Positions 52,862-62,080 of a DNA stretch of 64,000 nucleotides are shown here, piece after piece (position 1 is the stretch's first letter; every line of letters begins with the position of its first letter). The notes under the pieces were generated by a model. That model ran no database searches, was not told where the DNA came from, and worked only from the letters and a program-made list of their open reading frames with translations. This stretch comes from Corallococcus carmarthensis (GTDB lineage: Bacteria; Myxococcota; Myxococcia; Myxococcales; Myxococcaceae): the NCBI RefSeq assembly GCF_003611695.1, contig NZ_RAWE01000013.1, positions 1-64,000 of the forward strand, written 5' to 3'. Both the position numbers and the translations under genes were made by a program.

Positions 52862-53299
52862 TTGCTGAAGCCTCATCACGTCCTGCTGCTGGTGTCGCTC
52901 GTGGCGGATGGCGGAAGCCCGCCCTCTCGAACCGATGCCGGGACTCCTGCGAGGCCGGATGGGGGAGTCGTGGCCGCAGCTTCGGATGCAGGCATCCAGT
53001 GGCCCACGGACTTGCGCCCGCTCGCGACGCTGGAGGGGCCCGCGGTCATGGCGGCCCATGCCGTGCTCCAGCGCGTCCTTTCCAGTTTCCCCAAACAGGA
53101 CGCGGGGGCGTGTGAGTCGTCTGCCCGCTCGCTGGACGTGGTGGTGGGCCTGGAGGGGGGCGTCTACTTTGTCCGGGTCGATCGACGGCTCGACCGATGT
53201 GGATGGCCCGTGGGCAGCCAGCTGGAGTTCGACTGGTTCGAGCTGTACGCGGTGTCACCCGAGGGCAAGGTCCTTGGGCGGCGCGCGTTCATGCCGTAG
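52862..53299 (+). CDS. Small exported protein, unknown
   Basis: 145 residues if it begins at TTG 52862 (GAGG seven bases upstream), giving a signal-like M-L-K-P-H-H-V-L-L-L-V-S-L-V-A-D-G-G. An Asp/Ala/Gly/Pro linker follows, then a compact domain with L-D-V-V-V-G-L-E-G-G-V-Y-F-V-R-V-D and E-F-D-W-F-E-L-Y-A-V-S-P-E-G-K-V-L-G. Two Cys could pair. Lies 34 bp after the JAMM-motif lipoprotein; a partner or immunity role is conjecture. The start is the weakest point of this call. Confidence 0.55.
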   Translation: MLKPHHVLLLVSLVADGGSPPSRTDAGTPARPDGGVVAAASDAGIQWPTDLRPLATLEGPAVMAAHAVLQRVLSSFPKQDAGACESSARSLDVVVGLEGGVYFVRVDRRLDRCGWPVGSQLEFDWFELYAVSPEGKVLGRRAFMP

Positions 53300-53302
53300 C
53301 GC

Positions 53303-53803
53303 TCAGGCGGGCGGGGTGAGGTTCATCGCGTACCAGCGGTCGCAGCCGAAGTGGCCGGTGCGGCCCATGGGGGCGCAGAGCGGTTCGAAGCCGACCTTGC
53401 GGTAGAGCTTCTGGGCCTGCTCCATGCCTCCCAGCGTTTCCAGGTAGCACTGCTTGAAGCCGGCGCTTCGCGCGAACTCCAGACAGTGTCTCAACAAGCG
53501 CTCGCCCATGCCGTGGCCCCGGGCCGTGGGCAGGAAGTACATCTTGCGCAGCTCGCAGACGTCCGGCGCGCCTCCGTCCAGCGGCGCGATGCCCGCGCCT
53601 CCCACCACCTGGCCCCCATGCTCCACGATGAAATACACGTGCCGGGGACGGCCGTAGGCCGCGCTCATCGCGTCCACTTCCGGGTCGTGGATCGCGAAGC
53701 CCGGGCCGTCCGCTCCGAACTCCGGCATCACCGCGCGGATGACCGCGGCCATCGCCGCGTCGTCCCGGGCCTCGATGGGCCGCAACGTCAGTTCCGTGCT
53801 CAT
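53303..53803 (-). CDS. GNAT-family N-acetyltransferase
   Basis: 166 residues from the ATG at 53803, with GGAGG just upstream. Classic GNAT layout: L-T-L-R-P-I-E-A-R-D-D start, V-V-G-G-A-G-I-A-P-L, acetyl-CoA loop motif A in L-P-T-A-R-G-H-G-M-G-E-R-L-L-R-H-C-L (R/Q-x-x-G-x-G/A), then A-Q-K-L-Y-R-K-V-G-F. Substrate unknown. Convergent with the small exported protein gene, 3 bp apart, and divergent from the giant membrane protein gene. Confidence 0.9.
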   Translation of the reverse strand: MSTELTLRPIEARDDAAMAAVIRAVMPEFGADGPGFAIHDPEVDAMSAAYGRPRHVYFIVEHGGQVVGGAGIAPLDGGAPDVCELRKMYFLPTARGHGMGERLLRHCLEFARSAGFKQCYLETLGGMEQAQKLYRKVGFEPLCAPMGRTGHFGCDRWYAMNLTPPA

Positions 53804-53969
53804 GACCTCCACGGTCCCATGACTCCGCCCCGCCGGCCAGCGGCGTCGGGTGTGCACGTGTGCAGCGCCCTGCACAACCGCCACGCGCCCGACGCACCCC
53901 GGTGGGTTTCAATCCCGTGCCCTTCCAGGGCATTGTGCGTGGCACGGTCGTTGTAGAGGGGGAAGCACC

Positions 53970-56900
53970 ATGTACTGTCCTGCCTGCCGACAAGAACGCC
54001 TGGGAAGCGCGTCCCAGTGCGTCGTCTGTGGCAATCGTCTCGCCGCCAGAGCCCGGTCCGCCATCGAGGCCGAGCTCGCGCATGTCCACTTCCTCCTGGA
54101 CGAGGTGCGACGCTGGGACGCCCACGACGTTCCGATCCACGTCGGCCGCCGCCTCACCGAGCGCTACGAGCGCCAGGCCCGCATCCTCCTCTCCGTCCTC
54201 ACCGAGATTCCCGTCGACGCGCTGACGTCCGCGCCCGTCGAGCCTCGCGACGAGGCCGTGGCGCCTCAGGCGATGGGGGAGGGGGCTGTCGCCCTCGGCC
54301 CCGTGGCGTTCTCCACCGGGGACGCTGCTTCCGCTGAAGTGCCTGTCGCGCACGGCGTGAGCTCCGATGCCGAAGAGGCCTCCGTCGCGCATGCGGCTGC
54401 GAATGTCGTCGCGGAGGCTGGCTCCGAGCCTTTCGTCGCGGGTGCCGCTGCTCCTGACGCTCACGCCTCCGTCGCCAACGACGCTGTCTCCGAAGCTCCG
54501 ACCGCTCACGCCTCCGTCGCCAACGACGCTGTCTCCGAAGCTCCGAACGCTTCCGCCGCTGTCACCGACGCTTCAGCGCCCCCTGCCGCGACCAGCGCCT
54601 CCGCCGTCCGCTTCACCACGCTCGACCTCGCCGCGGCCCTGGGGATCGCCCCTCCGTCTCCCGGGCTCCCCCGCGCCGCTCACGCTTCGAACGCGGCCCG
54701 TGCTTCTGCCGAGTCCCGCACGCGGGCCTTGAACGAACAGCGCGCGGCCCGCCAGTTGCCCCCGAACCCGGGCGAAGCGTTCATGGAGCCTCCCGCTCCG
54801 AACAGCCGCACCGCCCGCCTCGTCGAGGAGACCTCGACGTGGAGCCGCGTGTGGCGGCCGTTCCTCTACGAGAGCATCGCGTGGTTCATCGGCGCGTTCC
54901 TCATCCTCTCCGGCACGCTCTACTTCGTCTTCGAGTCCTGGGCCGGGATGACGTCCGTCACCCGCTCGCTCACGGTCTTCCTCATGACCGTGGGCTACTC
55001 CGTCGGCTTCTCCGTCTGGGGCGGCTACCTCGCCCGCCGTGAATCGCTGCGCAAGCCGGGCCACATCCTGGGCCTCATCGGTTCCGCCGTGGCTCCGCTC
55101 GGTGGCCTCGCGCTGGGGCCCATGGGCTTCGGTGAAGCCCTCCAACTCGACGGCGTGCGCCCCGTGCTGCTCGTGCCGCTCCTCTTCGCCTGGTCCGGCG
55201 CCGCGGCCTGGCTCGCCCGCAAGCCCGCAGAGTCCTTCGACGCGCCCTCCCGGCCGTTCATCCAGCTGGGCCTCGTCGGCGCCACGCTCATCATGGGCCT
55301 GGCCCCGCTGGCCGCGCGCCTGGGGGCCCCTGCGGTGTGGCTCAACGCCCTGCCGTGCATCCTCTTCTTCCTGCTGTCGAGCAAGGCCCTCACCACCCCG
55401 CGCAAGGGTGATGCGCTCGCCTTCGCGCTCGCCGCGCCTCTGTACCTCACCGCGCTGTTCGCCATCCGCCTGCACCTGGCGCTGGGCGCCGAGGGCACCT
55501 CCGTCCCTCCAGGCACCTACGCGCCCTTCGTCGCGTTCCTGCTCGCCACCTGCCTGCGCTTCCGCACGCTCGACGAGAAGCGCGCCGCGGATCCGCTCGC
55601 GGTCCTCATCATCGCGCTCCAGGTGGCCTGCCTCGCGGGCGCCATCACCGGCACGAAGCCCGCCTTCTTCTTCACCGCCGCCATCTTCACCGGCACGGTC
55701 GTGTCGCTGTCGCGCGGCCCCGTGAACCGCCTGCCGTGGCTCTACCCGGCGTACGTGGGCGCCTACTTCAGCTATGCGTCCAGCGCGCAGTTGATCCCGC
55801 ACGCGCTCACCCTCCTCATCAATGCCCTCAAGACGCGCATGGGCTACCCGCCCTCGGCGCCGCTGCCCCTCCACTACGGCGCGCTGACGGCCCTTCCGTT
55901 CGTGCTCGCGGGGCTGGTGCTCGCGTTCTTCTCCCAGAAGCGCGGCGAGCGCACCGGTGACGCGCGTTCCCTGGGGGTCGCGGACGTGCTGCTGCGAGCC
56001 ACCACCTGGGCCGCGCCCGCGTTCGCGCTCTACTCGCACCTGGGCGCCGACTCGCGTCCCTCCTTCTTCGCCACGCTGGCCCTGGCCGTGATGTCCCTGG
56101 GCGCGGGCCTGCTGTTCAAGCGCTTCCCGCTGTCCGCCGTGGGCTCGGTGCTCTTCGGCCTCCTGCCCTTCACCGCCTTCCGCGTCTACGGCGCGGGCAC
56201 CGCGGCCGTCGTGGCGGGCGTGTTGGCCCTGGGCCTCGCGGGCCTTGTCTGGCGGCTCACGGACGAGCGCACGCGGCGCTTCGTCTCCGCCGTGGTCGGC
56301 GTCATCGCGACATGCGGCTTCGCCATCGCGCTCGGCACGACGCCTGTCGCCGCGCCCGTCGTGGGCATGACGCTGGGAGGCGCGGGCGTGCTGGTGGCCG
56401 CGCTGCGGCTGCGCGACGAGCGCTACCTGGCCTACGGCGCGTTCCTCGCGGGTGCCATCCTGCCGAAGCTCGCCGCGGTCCACTCCACGCAGGCGCTGCT
56501 CGCGACGATGGTGGGCGGCTCGCTGGTGCTGGCGCTCCTGGGCGAGCGTGGCGGCCTGTTCAAGCGGTTCGGTGTGCCGGGCCTCCTGTACGCGGGGCTC
56601 GCCGTGATGTGGGGCCTGGTCGATCAGGCCTTCATGGGGCCCGTGCTCCTCACCGCCGCCGCGTCCGTGGCGGTGACCTCCCGCAGCTTCCCCGGCGTGC
56701 GGCCGTTCGCGGTCGTGCTCGTGGGCTTCGCGCTCCTGCCGGATGTGCCGCACGTGTACACCGCATGGGGTCTGCCGCCGGGGCTGTCGCTGGGACTGCT
56801 CATCCTGGGGTCGCTCGTGGCCTCCATCGTCGCCGCGCGCAAGGGGAAGAGCGCGAGCACCACCACCGCGGGCATCCTCGCGCTCCTCCTGCCGCTCTTG

Positions 56901-59714
56901 CCGGTGGCCCTGTCCCGTTCCGGTGATGGGTCCGTGTTCCTGATGGGCGCGGCGCTGGCGGCGCTGTTCACCGCCCGGACCCTGCCCGTGACGCTGGGCC
57001 TGGTGCTGGCCACCCTCGAGGCCACCTTCGCGCTGCACGCGTCCGGCCCGCTGGCCCTGGTGGGGCTCGCCGCGTTCCTCAGTGTCCTGGCCCTCCTGGA
57101 GGAAGTGCCCGCCGTGCGGCGCATCGCCGCGGGCGGCGAGTCCTTCCGCGTCGTCTCCGCGGTGGGCGCGATGGTGGTGCTGGCGGACGCCTCGTGGGCG
57201 TGGCACGGGCACGCGCTGTCGGAGCTCCGCGGCGCCATCCCGCTCGCGCTCCTCGGTCCAGCGCTGCTGCCACTCCTGTGGACGCGCGCGCTGCGCCATC
57301 CCTTCGCCGCGGCGCTGATGGTGCCCTACGGCGTGTTGACGTTGACGGCCTGGCACCCGCCCTTCGGGTGGACCGCGCTGCTGCCGCTCTTCCCGCTGCT
57401 CGTGGTGCGCATCGTGGAGCATGTGCCCGCCGTGGCCTCGCTGCTCCTGGGCTCGCGCGAGGAAGGCCCGCGCCACGAGTTGTCGAAGTGGATGCAGGTG
57501 GCGGTCGCGTGCCTGGGCGGCCTGGTGCTGTTGATTCCGGAGTCGGAAGTGGGGCAGCGCACGGCCCTCTTCTGCGCCATCGCGCTGGTGCCCATGACGG
57601 GCCCGCTGCCGTCCGTCCGGGTCATCGCCGCGTCCCTGCTGCTGCTGTTCCTCCCGGAAGCGCGGCCCTGGGCCACCGGCCTGTTGCTGGCCCTGGCGTT
57701 GGCTGAGCATCACGCGCCCCAGGCCCTGTCCTCCTTCTTCCGCGGCCCTCGTGACACGGCGCTGCGTGTTGCCGCGACGGGCTCGGCCCTGGCCGTGGCG
57801 GGGGTGTCCACGCTGGTGTCGCCGACTCCTGGCGCGCTCGCGGTGCTGGGCGCTGTCGTGCTGGTGTCCGCGTTCCTGCTGTCGCAGCGCTGGCTGCTCA
57901 CGGCGGCGGTGGCGGCGTTCGCGCTGGCGCCGCTGGGCCAGACGGCGGACCTGGCGGTGGGCATGTGGCGTCCGGAGGGCGGCCTGCTCGTCGCGGCCGT
58001 GGGCCTGGCCTCCGCGCTGCTGTCCGCGCTGTGCCAGTCCGGCGCCGTGCAGCGCACGCTGACGAACGTCACCGCGCGCCTGACGCCCGGCATCGAGGGC
58101 ACCTGGAGCGAGCCGCTGTGGGCCGGCGGCGCTGGCACCGTGGCGCTGCTCGTGGGCCTGCGTCTGGTGGACGCGGGCCCGGGGGCGCTGCCCCTGTCCG
58201 TGGCGCTGGTCGCGGGTGCCGCGTCGCTGACGCTGATGGTGACGCGCGAGCGCTTGATGATGAACGCCGCCACGGCGCTGCTCGGGCTGGTGCTGGTCGC
58301 CGCCGTGCCGCCGCTGTGGGCGCCCGCGGTGGTGGCGGGCACGGGCCTGCTGCTGGCGGCCGTGGGCTTCGCGCTGGACAAGCGCGGCGTGGAGGTTGGC
58401 GCGGCGCTGCACCACGGCGGCGCGCTGCTGGCGCTGCTGTCACTGGCGGGCCTGCGCTCGCTGAAGCACCCGGGCATGCCGCTGTGCGTGCTCTTCGCGT
58501 GGGCCACGGCGTGGGTGGTGGTGCTGCGCCGCCGGGACCGCGAGTGGGTGGGGTGGCTGGCGTCCCTCTTCGCCGTGCACGCCTTCATCCTGAACCATGG
58601 GGCAACGCACTCCACCGGCCGGGGCGCGGAGTTCATCATCCCGTACTTCGCCGCGGCGACGGCGCTGCTCGCCACGCTGGTGCTGTCCGTGGCGGGCAAG
58701 GCGGTGCGCGGGCGCATGGGGCGGGCGTTCTCCATCATCGCGCTCGTGGAGGTGCTGTTCGCGGTGCTGGCGGTGCACGTGCCGGGTGGCGCGGCGCGCG
58801 AGGCGTGGGTGGCGTGCGGCGGGCTCGTGTTCCTGTTGTTCGCCCTGGTGCGCCACGCGGCGCGCGAGCAGGACGAAGCCGCCGCGTGGCTCGCGCAGGC
58901 GGTGGTGGCGCTGGGCTACTTCAGCGTGCGCTTCATGGGCCTGGGCTCAAGCCCCGACGCCGCGGACAGCCTGATGTCCATCATGGGGGGCGCGGCCTTC
59001 ATTGGCCTGTACCTCTTCGTGCGGCGCGAGGGCGCGGGCCTCGAGGCCTTCCGCCGTCCCGCCGTGGCGGGCGCGTGGCTCTTCCCGCTGGCGGGCCTGC
59101 TGACGGTGCCGTGGAGCCAGCCCTTCGTGGCGATGGCGCTGCTCGTGGGCTACGCGGCGCACTTCGCGGCGCTCGGGGCGTTCACGAAGCAGAAGGGCGC
59201 GGCGTCCTTGATGTCCGTCGCCGCCTTCAACACGGCGCTGTACCTCGTGTGGCTGGGCACCGGCTCCGGCGAGCCGCAGTACTACGTCATCCCCGCGGGC
59301 CTCTCCCTGCTCCTGCTGCTGCGCGTCTTCCGCAAGAGCCTGTCGCAGGACGCCTACGCGCAGCTGCGCGCCCTGGCGGTGACGGGCATCTACGTGGCGG
59401 GCGCCTGGAAGCCGCTGCTCTTCAACGACGGCGAGGCGATGCTCCTGTGCGTCTTTCTCTGCCTCGTGGGCGTGGGCGCGGGCATCGCGCTGAGGATCCG
59501 CTCCTACGTGTACCTGGGCTCGGCGTTCCTGGTGACGGCGGTGGCGGCCAACCTGGTGCGCTTCGGCATGCGCGACCACCGCATCGGCGCCCTGTTCCTG
59601 TCCATGCTGGGCCTGCTGGTGGTGGGATTCATGGTGGTGCTCAGCGCCCACCGCGCCACCCTGCTCCAGAAGTACGGGCGGGTGCGCGACCTGCTCGCGA
59701 CCTGGGAGGGATGA
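53970..59714 (+). CDS. Giant polytopic membrane protein with N-terminal zinc ribbon
   Basis: 1914 residues from the ATG at 53970, with GAGGGGG upstream. Residues 3-20 form a zinc ribbon (C3-x2-C6...C17-x2-C20), followed by a charged helix and an Ala/Val/Ser-rich spacer including a 15-residue duplication (about 164-193). From about residue 300 to the end the protein is a near-continuous series of hydrophobic spans separated by short basic loops, several dozen by eye. The first (W-R-P-F-L-Y-E-S-I-A-W-F-I-G-A-F-L-I-L-S-G) recalls DUF2157/DUF2339-type membrane proteins. Function unknown. Possibly a scaffold or transporter. Confidence 0.8.
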   Translation: MYCPACRQERLGSASQCVVCGNRLAARARSAIEAELAHVHFLLDEVRRWDAHDVPIHVGRRLTERYERQARILLSVLTEIPVDALTSAPVEPRDEAVAPQAMGEGAVALGPVAFSTGDAASAEVPVAHGVSSDAEEASVAHAAANVVAEAGSEPFVAGAAAPDAHASVANDAVSEAPTAHASVANDAVSEAPNASAAVTDASAPPAATSASAVRFTTLDLAAALGIAPPSPGLPRAAHASNAARASAESRTRALNEQRAARQLPPNPGEAFMEPPAPNSRTARLVEETSTWSRVWRPFLYESIAWFIGAFLILSGTLYFVFESWAGMTSVTRSLTVFLMTVGYSVGFSVWGGYLARRESLRKPGHILGLIGSAVAPLGGLALGPMGFGEALQLDGVRPVLLVPLLFAWSGAAAWLARKPAESFDAPSRPFIQLGLVGATLIMGLAPLAARLGAPAVWLNALPCILFFLLSSKALTTPRKGDALAFALAAPLYLTALFAIRLHLALGAEGTSVPPGTYAPFVAFLLATCLRFRTLDEKRAADPLAVLIIALQVACLAGAITGTKPAFFFTAAIFTGTVVSLSRGPVNRLPWLYPAYVGAYFSYASSAQLIPHALTLLINALKTRMGYPPSAPLPLHYGALTALPFVLAGLVLAFFSQKRGERTGDARSLGVADVLLRATTWAAPAFALYSHLGADSRPSFFATLALAVMSLGAGLLFKRFPLSAVGSVLFGLLPFTAFRVYGAGTAAVVAGVLALGLAGLVWRLTDERTRRFVSAVVGVIATCGFAIALGTTPVAAPVVGMTLGGAGVLVAALRLRDERYLAYGAFLAGAILPKLAAVHSTQALLATMVGGSLVLALLGERGGLFKRFGVPGLLYAGLAVMWGLVDQAFMGPVLLTAAASVAVTSRSFPGVRPFAVVLVGFALLPDVPHVYTAWGLPPGLSLGLLILGSLVASIVAARKGKSASTTTAGILALLLPLLPVALSRSGDGSVFLMGAALAALFTARTLPVTLGLVLATLEATFALHASGPLALVGLAAFLSVLALLEEVPAVRRIAAGGESFRVVSAVGAMVVLADASWAWHGHALSELRGAIPLALLGPALLPLLWTRALRHPFAAALMVPYGVLTLTAWHPPFGWTALLPLFPLLVVRIVEHVPAVASLLLGSREEGPRHELSKWMQVAVACLGGLVLLIPESEVGQRTALFCAIALVPMTGPLPSVRVIAASLLLLFLPEARPWATGLLLALALAEHHAPQALSSFFRGPRDTALRVAATGSALAVAGVSTLVSPTPGALAVLGAVVLVSAFLLSQRWLLTAAVAAFALAPLGQTADLAVGMWRPEGGLLVAAVGLASALLSALCQSGAVQRTLTNVTARLTPGIEGTWSEPLWAGGAGTVALLVGLRLVDAGPGALPLSVALVAGAASLTLMVTRERLMMNAATALLGLVLVAAVPPLWAPAVVAGTGLLLAAVGFALDKRGVEVGAALHHGGALLALLSLAGLRSLKHPGMPLCVLFAWATAWVVVLRRRDREWVGWLASLFAVHAFILNHGATHSTGRGAEFIIPYFAAATALLATLVLSVAGKAVRGRMGRAFSIIALVEVLFAVLAVHVPGGAAREAWVACGGLVFLLFALVRHAAREQDEAAAWLAQAVVALGYFSVRFMGLGSSPDAADSLMSIMGGAAFIGLYLFVRREGAGLEAFRRPAVAGAWLFPLAGLLTVPWSQPFVAMALLVGYAAHFAALGAFTKQKGAASLMSVAAFNTALYLVWLGTGSGEPQYYVIPAGLSLLLLLRVFRKSLSQDAYAQLRALAVTGIYVAGAWKPLLFNDGEAMLLCVFLCLVGVGAGIALRIRSYVYLGSAFLVTAVAANLVRFGMRDHRIGALFLSMLGLLVVGFMVVLSAHRATLLQKYGRVRDLLATWEG
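54459..54548 (+). repeat. 45-bp tandem duplication in the giant membrane protein gene
   Basis: Two 45-bp units (54459-54503, 54504-54548) differ only at one codon (ACC versus AAC) and encode A-H-A-S-V-A-N-D-A-V-S-E-A-P followed by Thr or Asn. They lie in the low-complexity spacer between the zinc ribbon and the first membrane span. Confidence 0.85.
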
Positions 59715-59777
59715 TCCCTGTTTGACGTAAAACGATTCCGGGGTTGAATGCGTCCGCGTTCACCCCCGGAGGACTTG

Positions 59778-60674
59778 TTGCTGCTGCGCCGTTCGTCGCT
59801 CGTCACCCTGATGTCGCTGGGCTGCCTGGTGGGTTGTGCGCACGTCCCGGACGCCGCGCCTCGCATGGCGGTGGAACTCCCGGTCTCGGCCGCTATCCGC
59901 TCCCCCGTCGTTGAAGCACCAAGGGGCGCGCCGGTGGGCGCGGAGGGCGCACTTGGCGTGAAGGCCGAAGCCCCTCCTCCGCTGGCCTTCGTGACGCCGG
60001 AAGGCAGCGAGGGGCTGGCCGCGCTGCTGGACGCCGACCCGCACCCGGTGCCGGAGGAGGCGGGCGTCATCGCGGCGGCGCTGGAGGCCGCGGCGCTCTT
60101 CACCGGGCCCACGCAGGGGCCGGGCGGATTCTGGGAGGAGCTGCTGCCGCCCCCGTCGAAGCAGGCGCGCGGCATCGTGGCGCGCGCGGCGCAGCTGGTG
60201 GGCGCGCGGCGGTTGGACCGCTCGGTGCCCAATGACTGTTCGGGGCTGGTGCGGCTGGCCTACCTGCAGGCCGGCATCGACCTGGTGGCGCACGGCTTCC
60301 TCGCGGGCGAGAACGCGGTGACGGGCATCTTCCGTCGCGCGCAAGCCGCCAACGCGGTGCACCGGCTGAACCCGCGTCCGGGCGACCTGGCGTTCTTCAA
60401 GGAGACGTACGACCGCAACCGCGACGGCAAGCGCAACGACGGCATGACGCACATCGCGGTCGTGGAGGCCGTGGCGCCGGACGGCACCGTGACGTTCATC
60501 CACCGGGGCGGCAAGGGCGTGGCGCGCAGCCACATGAACCTGGCGTTCCCCACGGTGCACCGGCTGAACTCCGGTGCGCTGCTCAACGATTTCATCCGGC
60601 CGGCGAGCAAGGGGATGCGCGCGTACCTCGCGGGCGAGCTGTTCGTCGCGTTCGCTTCACCTGGAGGTTTGTAG
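59778..60674 (+). CDS. NlpC/P60-like (CHAP-type) lipoprotein peptidase
   Basis: About 298 residues if it begins at TTG 59778, which has GGAGG five bases upstream and gives a compact signal M-L-L-R-R-S-S-L-V-T-L ending L-V-G-C; an ATG at 59748 is the alternative. After a Pro/Ala linker the papain-like domain has the catalytic Cys in V-P-N-D-C-S-G-L-V-R-L-A-Y and His in G-M-T-H-I-A-V-V-E-A-V. Such lipoproteins cut peptidoglycan stem peptides. It follows the giant membrane protein by 63 bp on the same strand. Confidence 0.82.
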   Translation: MLLRRSSLVTLMSLGCLVGCAHVPDAAPRMAVELPVSAAIRSPVVEAPRGAPVGAEGALGVKAEAPPPLAFVTPEGSEGLAALLDADPHPVPEEAGVIAAALEAAALFTGPTQGPGGFWEELLPPPSKQARGIVARAAQLVGARRLDRSVPNDCSGLVRLAYLQAGIDLVAHGFLAGENAVTGIFRRAQAANAVHRLNPRPGDLAFFKETYDRNRDGKRNDGMTHIAVVEAVAPDGTVTFIHRGGKGVARSHMNLAFPTVHRLNSGALLNDFIRPASKGMRAYLAGELFVAFASPGGL

Positions 60675-60751
60675 TCTCACGGCAGTCAGTCTCAATGGCT
60701 CGCACCGCGAGCGCGTTTGAATCCCTGCGCGGGTGTGGCGTCATCCCGCGC

Positions 60752-61165
60752 ATGAGATTGCCCCTGCCGCTGCTCCTCGGAAGCCTGCTGCTGTCGTCCG
60801 GCTGCATCGTGGCGGAGACGCGCCCTTCGCGTCCTTCGCGTCCGCCTCCGAGGCCGCCCCCGTCACGTCCGGTGGCGATGGGCTACGACGAGGCCGTGCG
60901 GCGCGGGTTCGACCAGTGCCGTTCCCGCGGTTACCGCTGCGAGTTGCAGGAGGCGCACCTCACCGGCAACGACGTGTGGAAGGTGAAGTTCCGCGTGGAT
61001 GGCCGGGGCGAGAAGGGGCACCTGCACCTGGACTACGACGCGTACTCGCGCAACCTCATCAAGGTGAACGACAAGGTGAAGGACAAGGGCGGCCGCGACT
61101 GGGACGACGACGATGACGGCCCGGGGCGTGGCAAGAAGAAGGGCCACGCGCACCGGGACGACTGA
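60752..61165 (+). CDS. Small lipoprotein with charged C-terminus
   Basis: 137 residues from the ATG at 60752, chosen because it begins the signal M-R-L-P-L-P-L-L-L-G-S ending L-S-S-G-C. A Pro/Arg linker is followed by a domain like PepSY/small beta-alpha modules (G-Y-D-E-A-V-R-R-G-F-D-Q-C, L-T-G-N-D-V-W-K-V-K-F-R-V-D-G-R-G) and a Lys/Asp-rich tail. Upstream in-frame start at 60695 adds no homology. No function assigned. Convergent with the metallo-beta-lactamase gene. Confidence 0.65.
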   Translation: MRLPLPLLLGSLLLSSGCIVAETRPSRPSRPPPRPPPSRPVAMGYDEAVRRGFDQCRSRGYRCELQEAHLTGNDVWKVKFRVDGRGEKGHLHLDYDAYSRNLIKVNDKVKDKGGRDWDDDDDGPGRGKKKGHAHRDD

Positions 61166-61178
61166 TCCGCCGCGTTTC

Positions 61179-61937
61179 CTAGCGCGAGGCCTTCTTCAGC
61201 AGGGCCTCGGTGTGGTCGAGCAGCTCCGGTCCGCCGGGCTGTTCATGGCCGGGCACGACGATGCGGGCGTTGGGGAAGTGCTCGCGCGCGGCCTTGAAGC
61301 TCGCGGGCCACGCGGCGACGTCCGCGTCCTCCAGGTTGCCCATGGCCTTCGCCTTGGCGTCGCGGATGAAGCAGCCGCCGTAGAGGACGCCCGAGGCCGG
61401 GTGCATGACGACGAGGTTGTCGGGCGTGTGGCCGGCGCCGGGGAAGAACACCGACAGCGGTCCGAAGTCCTGCGCGTCCGCCAGCCGCTTCGAGGGAACG
61501 GGGTTGCCCTGCTTGCCAGCACGGAGCGCGGTGTCCTCGCGTCCATGGACGGGGATGCCCTGGGCGTCGAGCGTGGGAATGCCGCCGGTCCGGTCGACGT
61601 GGAAGTGCGTCACCAGCGCGGCGCGCACGGGATGGTGGAGCGTGTCCTTTGCCCAGGTGAGCAGCGCCTTGGACTGCTCCGGCGTCCAGCCGGTGTCGAC
61701 GAGGATGGACGCGTCACCGTCTTCCACGAGGAGCCCGTTCGCGGCGGTGCCGCCCCAGTCCTTGCCGGCGTTCGTGATGTGCATCCAGACGCCGGGGGCG
61801 ATGCGGCGCACGCGCACGTCCTTCGCGAGCACGGTCTCCTCCTGCTTGGGGGCCTTGGAGGTCTTGGGAGGCGCCGCGGAGGCGGTGGAGGCGCAAGCGA
61901 GGACGGCGAGCAGGGTGATGCAGCGCAGTGGCTTCAT
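61179..61937 (-). CDS. Subclass B1-type metallo-beta-lactamase
   Basis: 252 residues from the ATG at 61937, preceded by AGGAG. All B1 zinc ligands are in place: H111-F-H113-V-D115 (site motif H-x-H-x-D), H170 in G-A-G-H-T-P-D-N-L-V-V, C189 in Y-G-G-C, and H231 in V-V-P-G-H. Asn201 follows the Cys as in B1 enzymes. An export signal precedes the mature start. B1 enzymes hydrolyse penicillins and carbapenems with two zincs. The closest known myxobacterial relatives are the MYX-type enzymes. An imperfect inverted repeat lies at 61979-61993. Confidence 0.88.
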   Translation of the reverse strand: MKPLRCITLLAVLACASTASAAPPKTSKAPKQEETVLAKDVRVRRIAPGVWMHITNAGKDWGGTAANGLLVEDGDASILVDTGWTPEQSKALLTWAKDTLHHPVRAALVTHFHVDRTGGIPTLDAQGIPVHGREDTALRAGKQGNPVPSKRLADAQDFGPLSVFFPGAGHTPDNLVVMHPASGVLYGGCFIRDAKAKAMGNLEDADVAAWPASFKAAREHFPNARIVVPGHEQPGGPELLDHTEALLKKASR

Positions 61938-61978
61938 GGGGCTCCTGAGAAGGGAACGCATGGGAGGCCCGCCGCGAA

Positions 61979-61993
61979 TGCAAACCGTATGCA
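61979..61993. promoter_or_regulatory. Imperfect inverted repeat upstream of the beta-lactamase gene
   Basis: TGCAAAC-C-GTATGCA (7-bp arms, one mismatch) sits 42 bp upstream of the ATG. Operator-like in size, but no regulator of the AmpR or BlaI type is adjacent. Confidence 0.3.
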
Positions 61994-62080
61994 CAACGGA
62001 TCCGCCGCGCTTCCATTCAGGAACCCGGGCGGGCACGCGGCTCCTGGGCCACACGCGCGTCCGGGGAGCCACGCCAGCGC

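Noticed and set aside
54573-58415. 1280-codon open frame on the minus strand across the giant membrane protein gene
   Set aside because: Its translation is almost all Arg, Gly, Gln, His, Ala and Glu without any motif, the usual antisense shadow of a GC-rich gene; the plus-strand frame has signal-like spans, a zinc ribbon and a ribosome-binding site.
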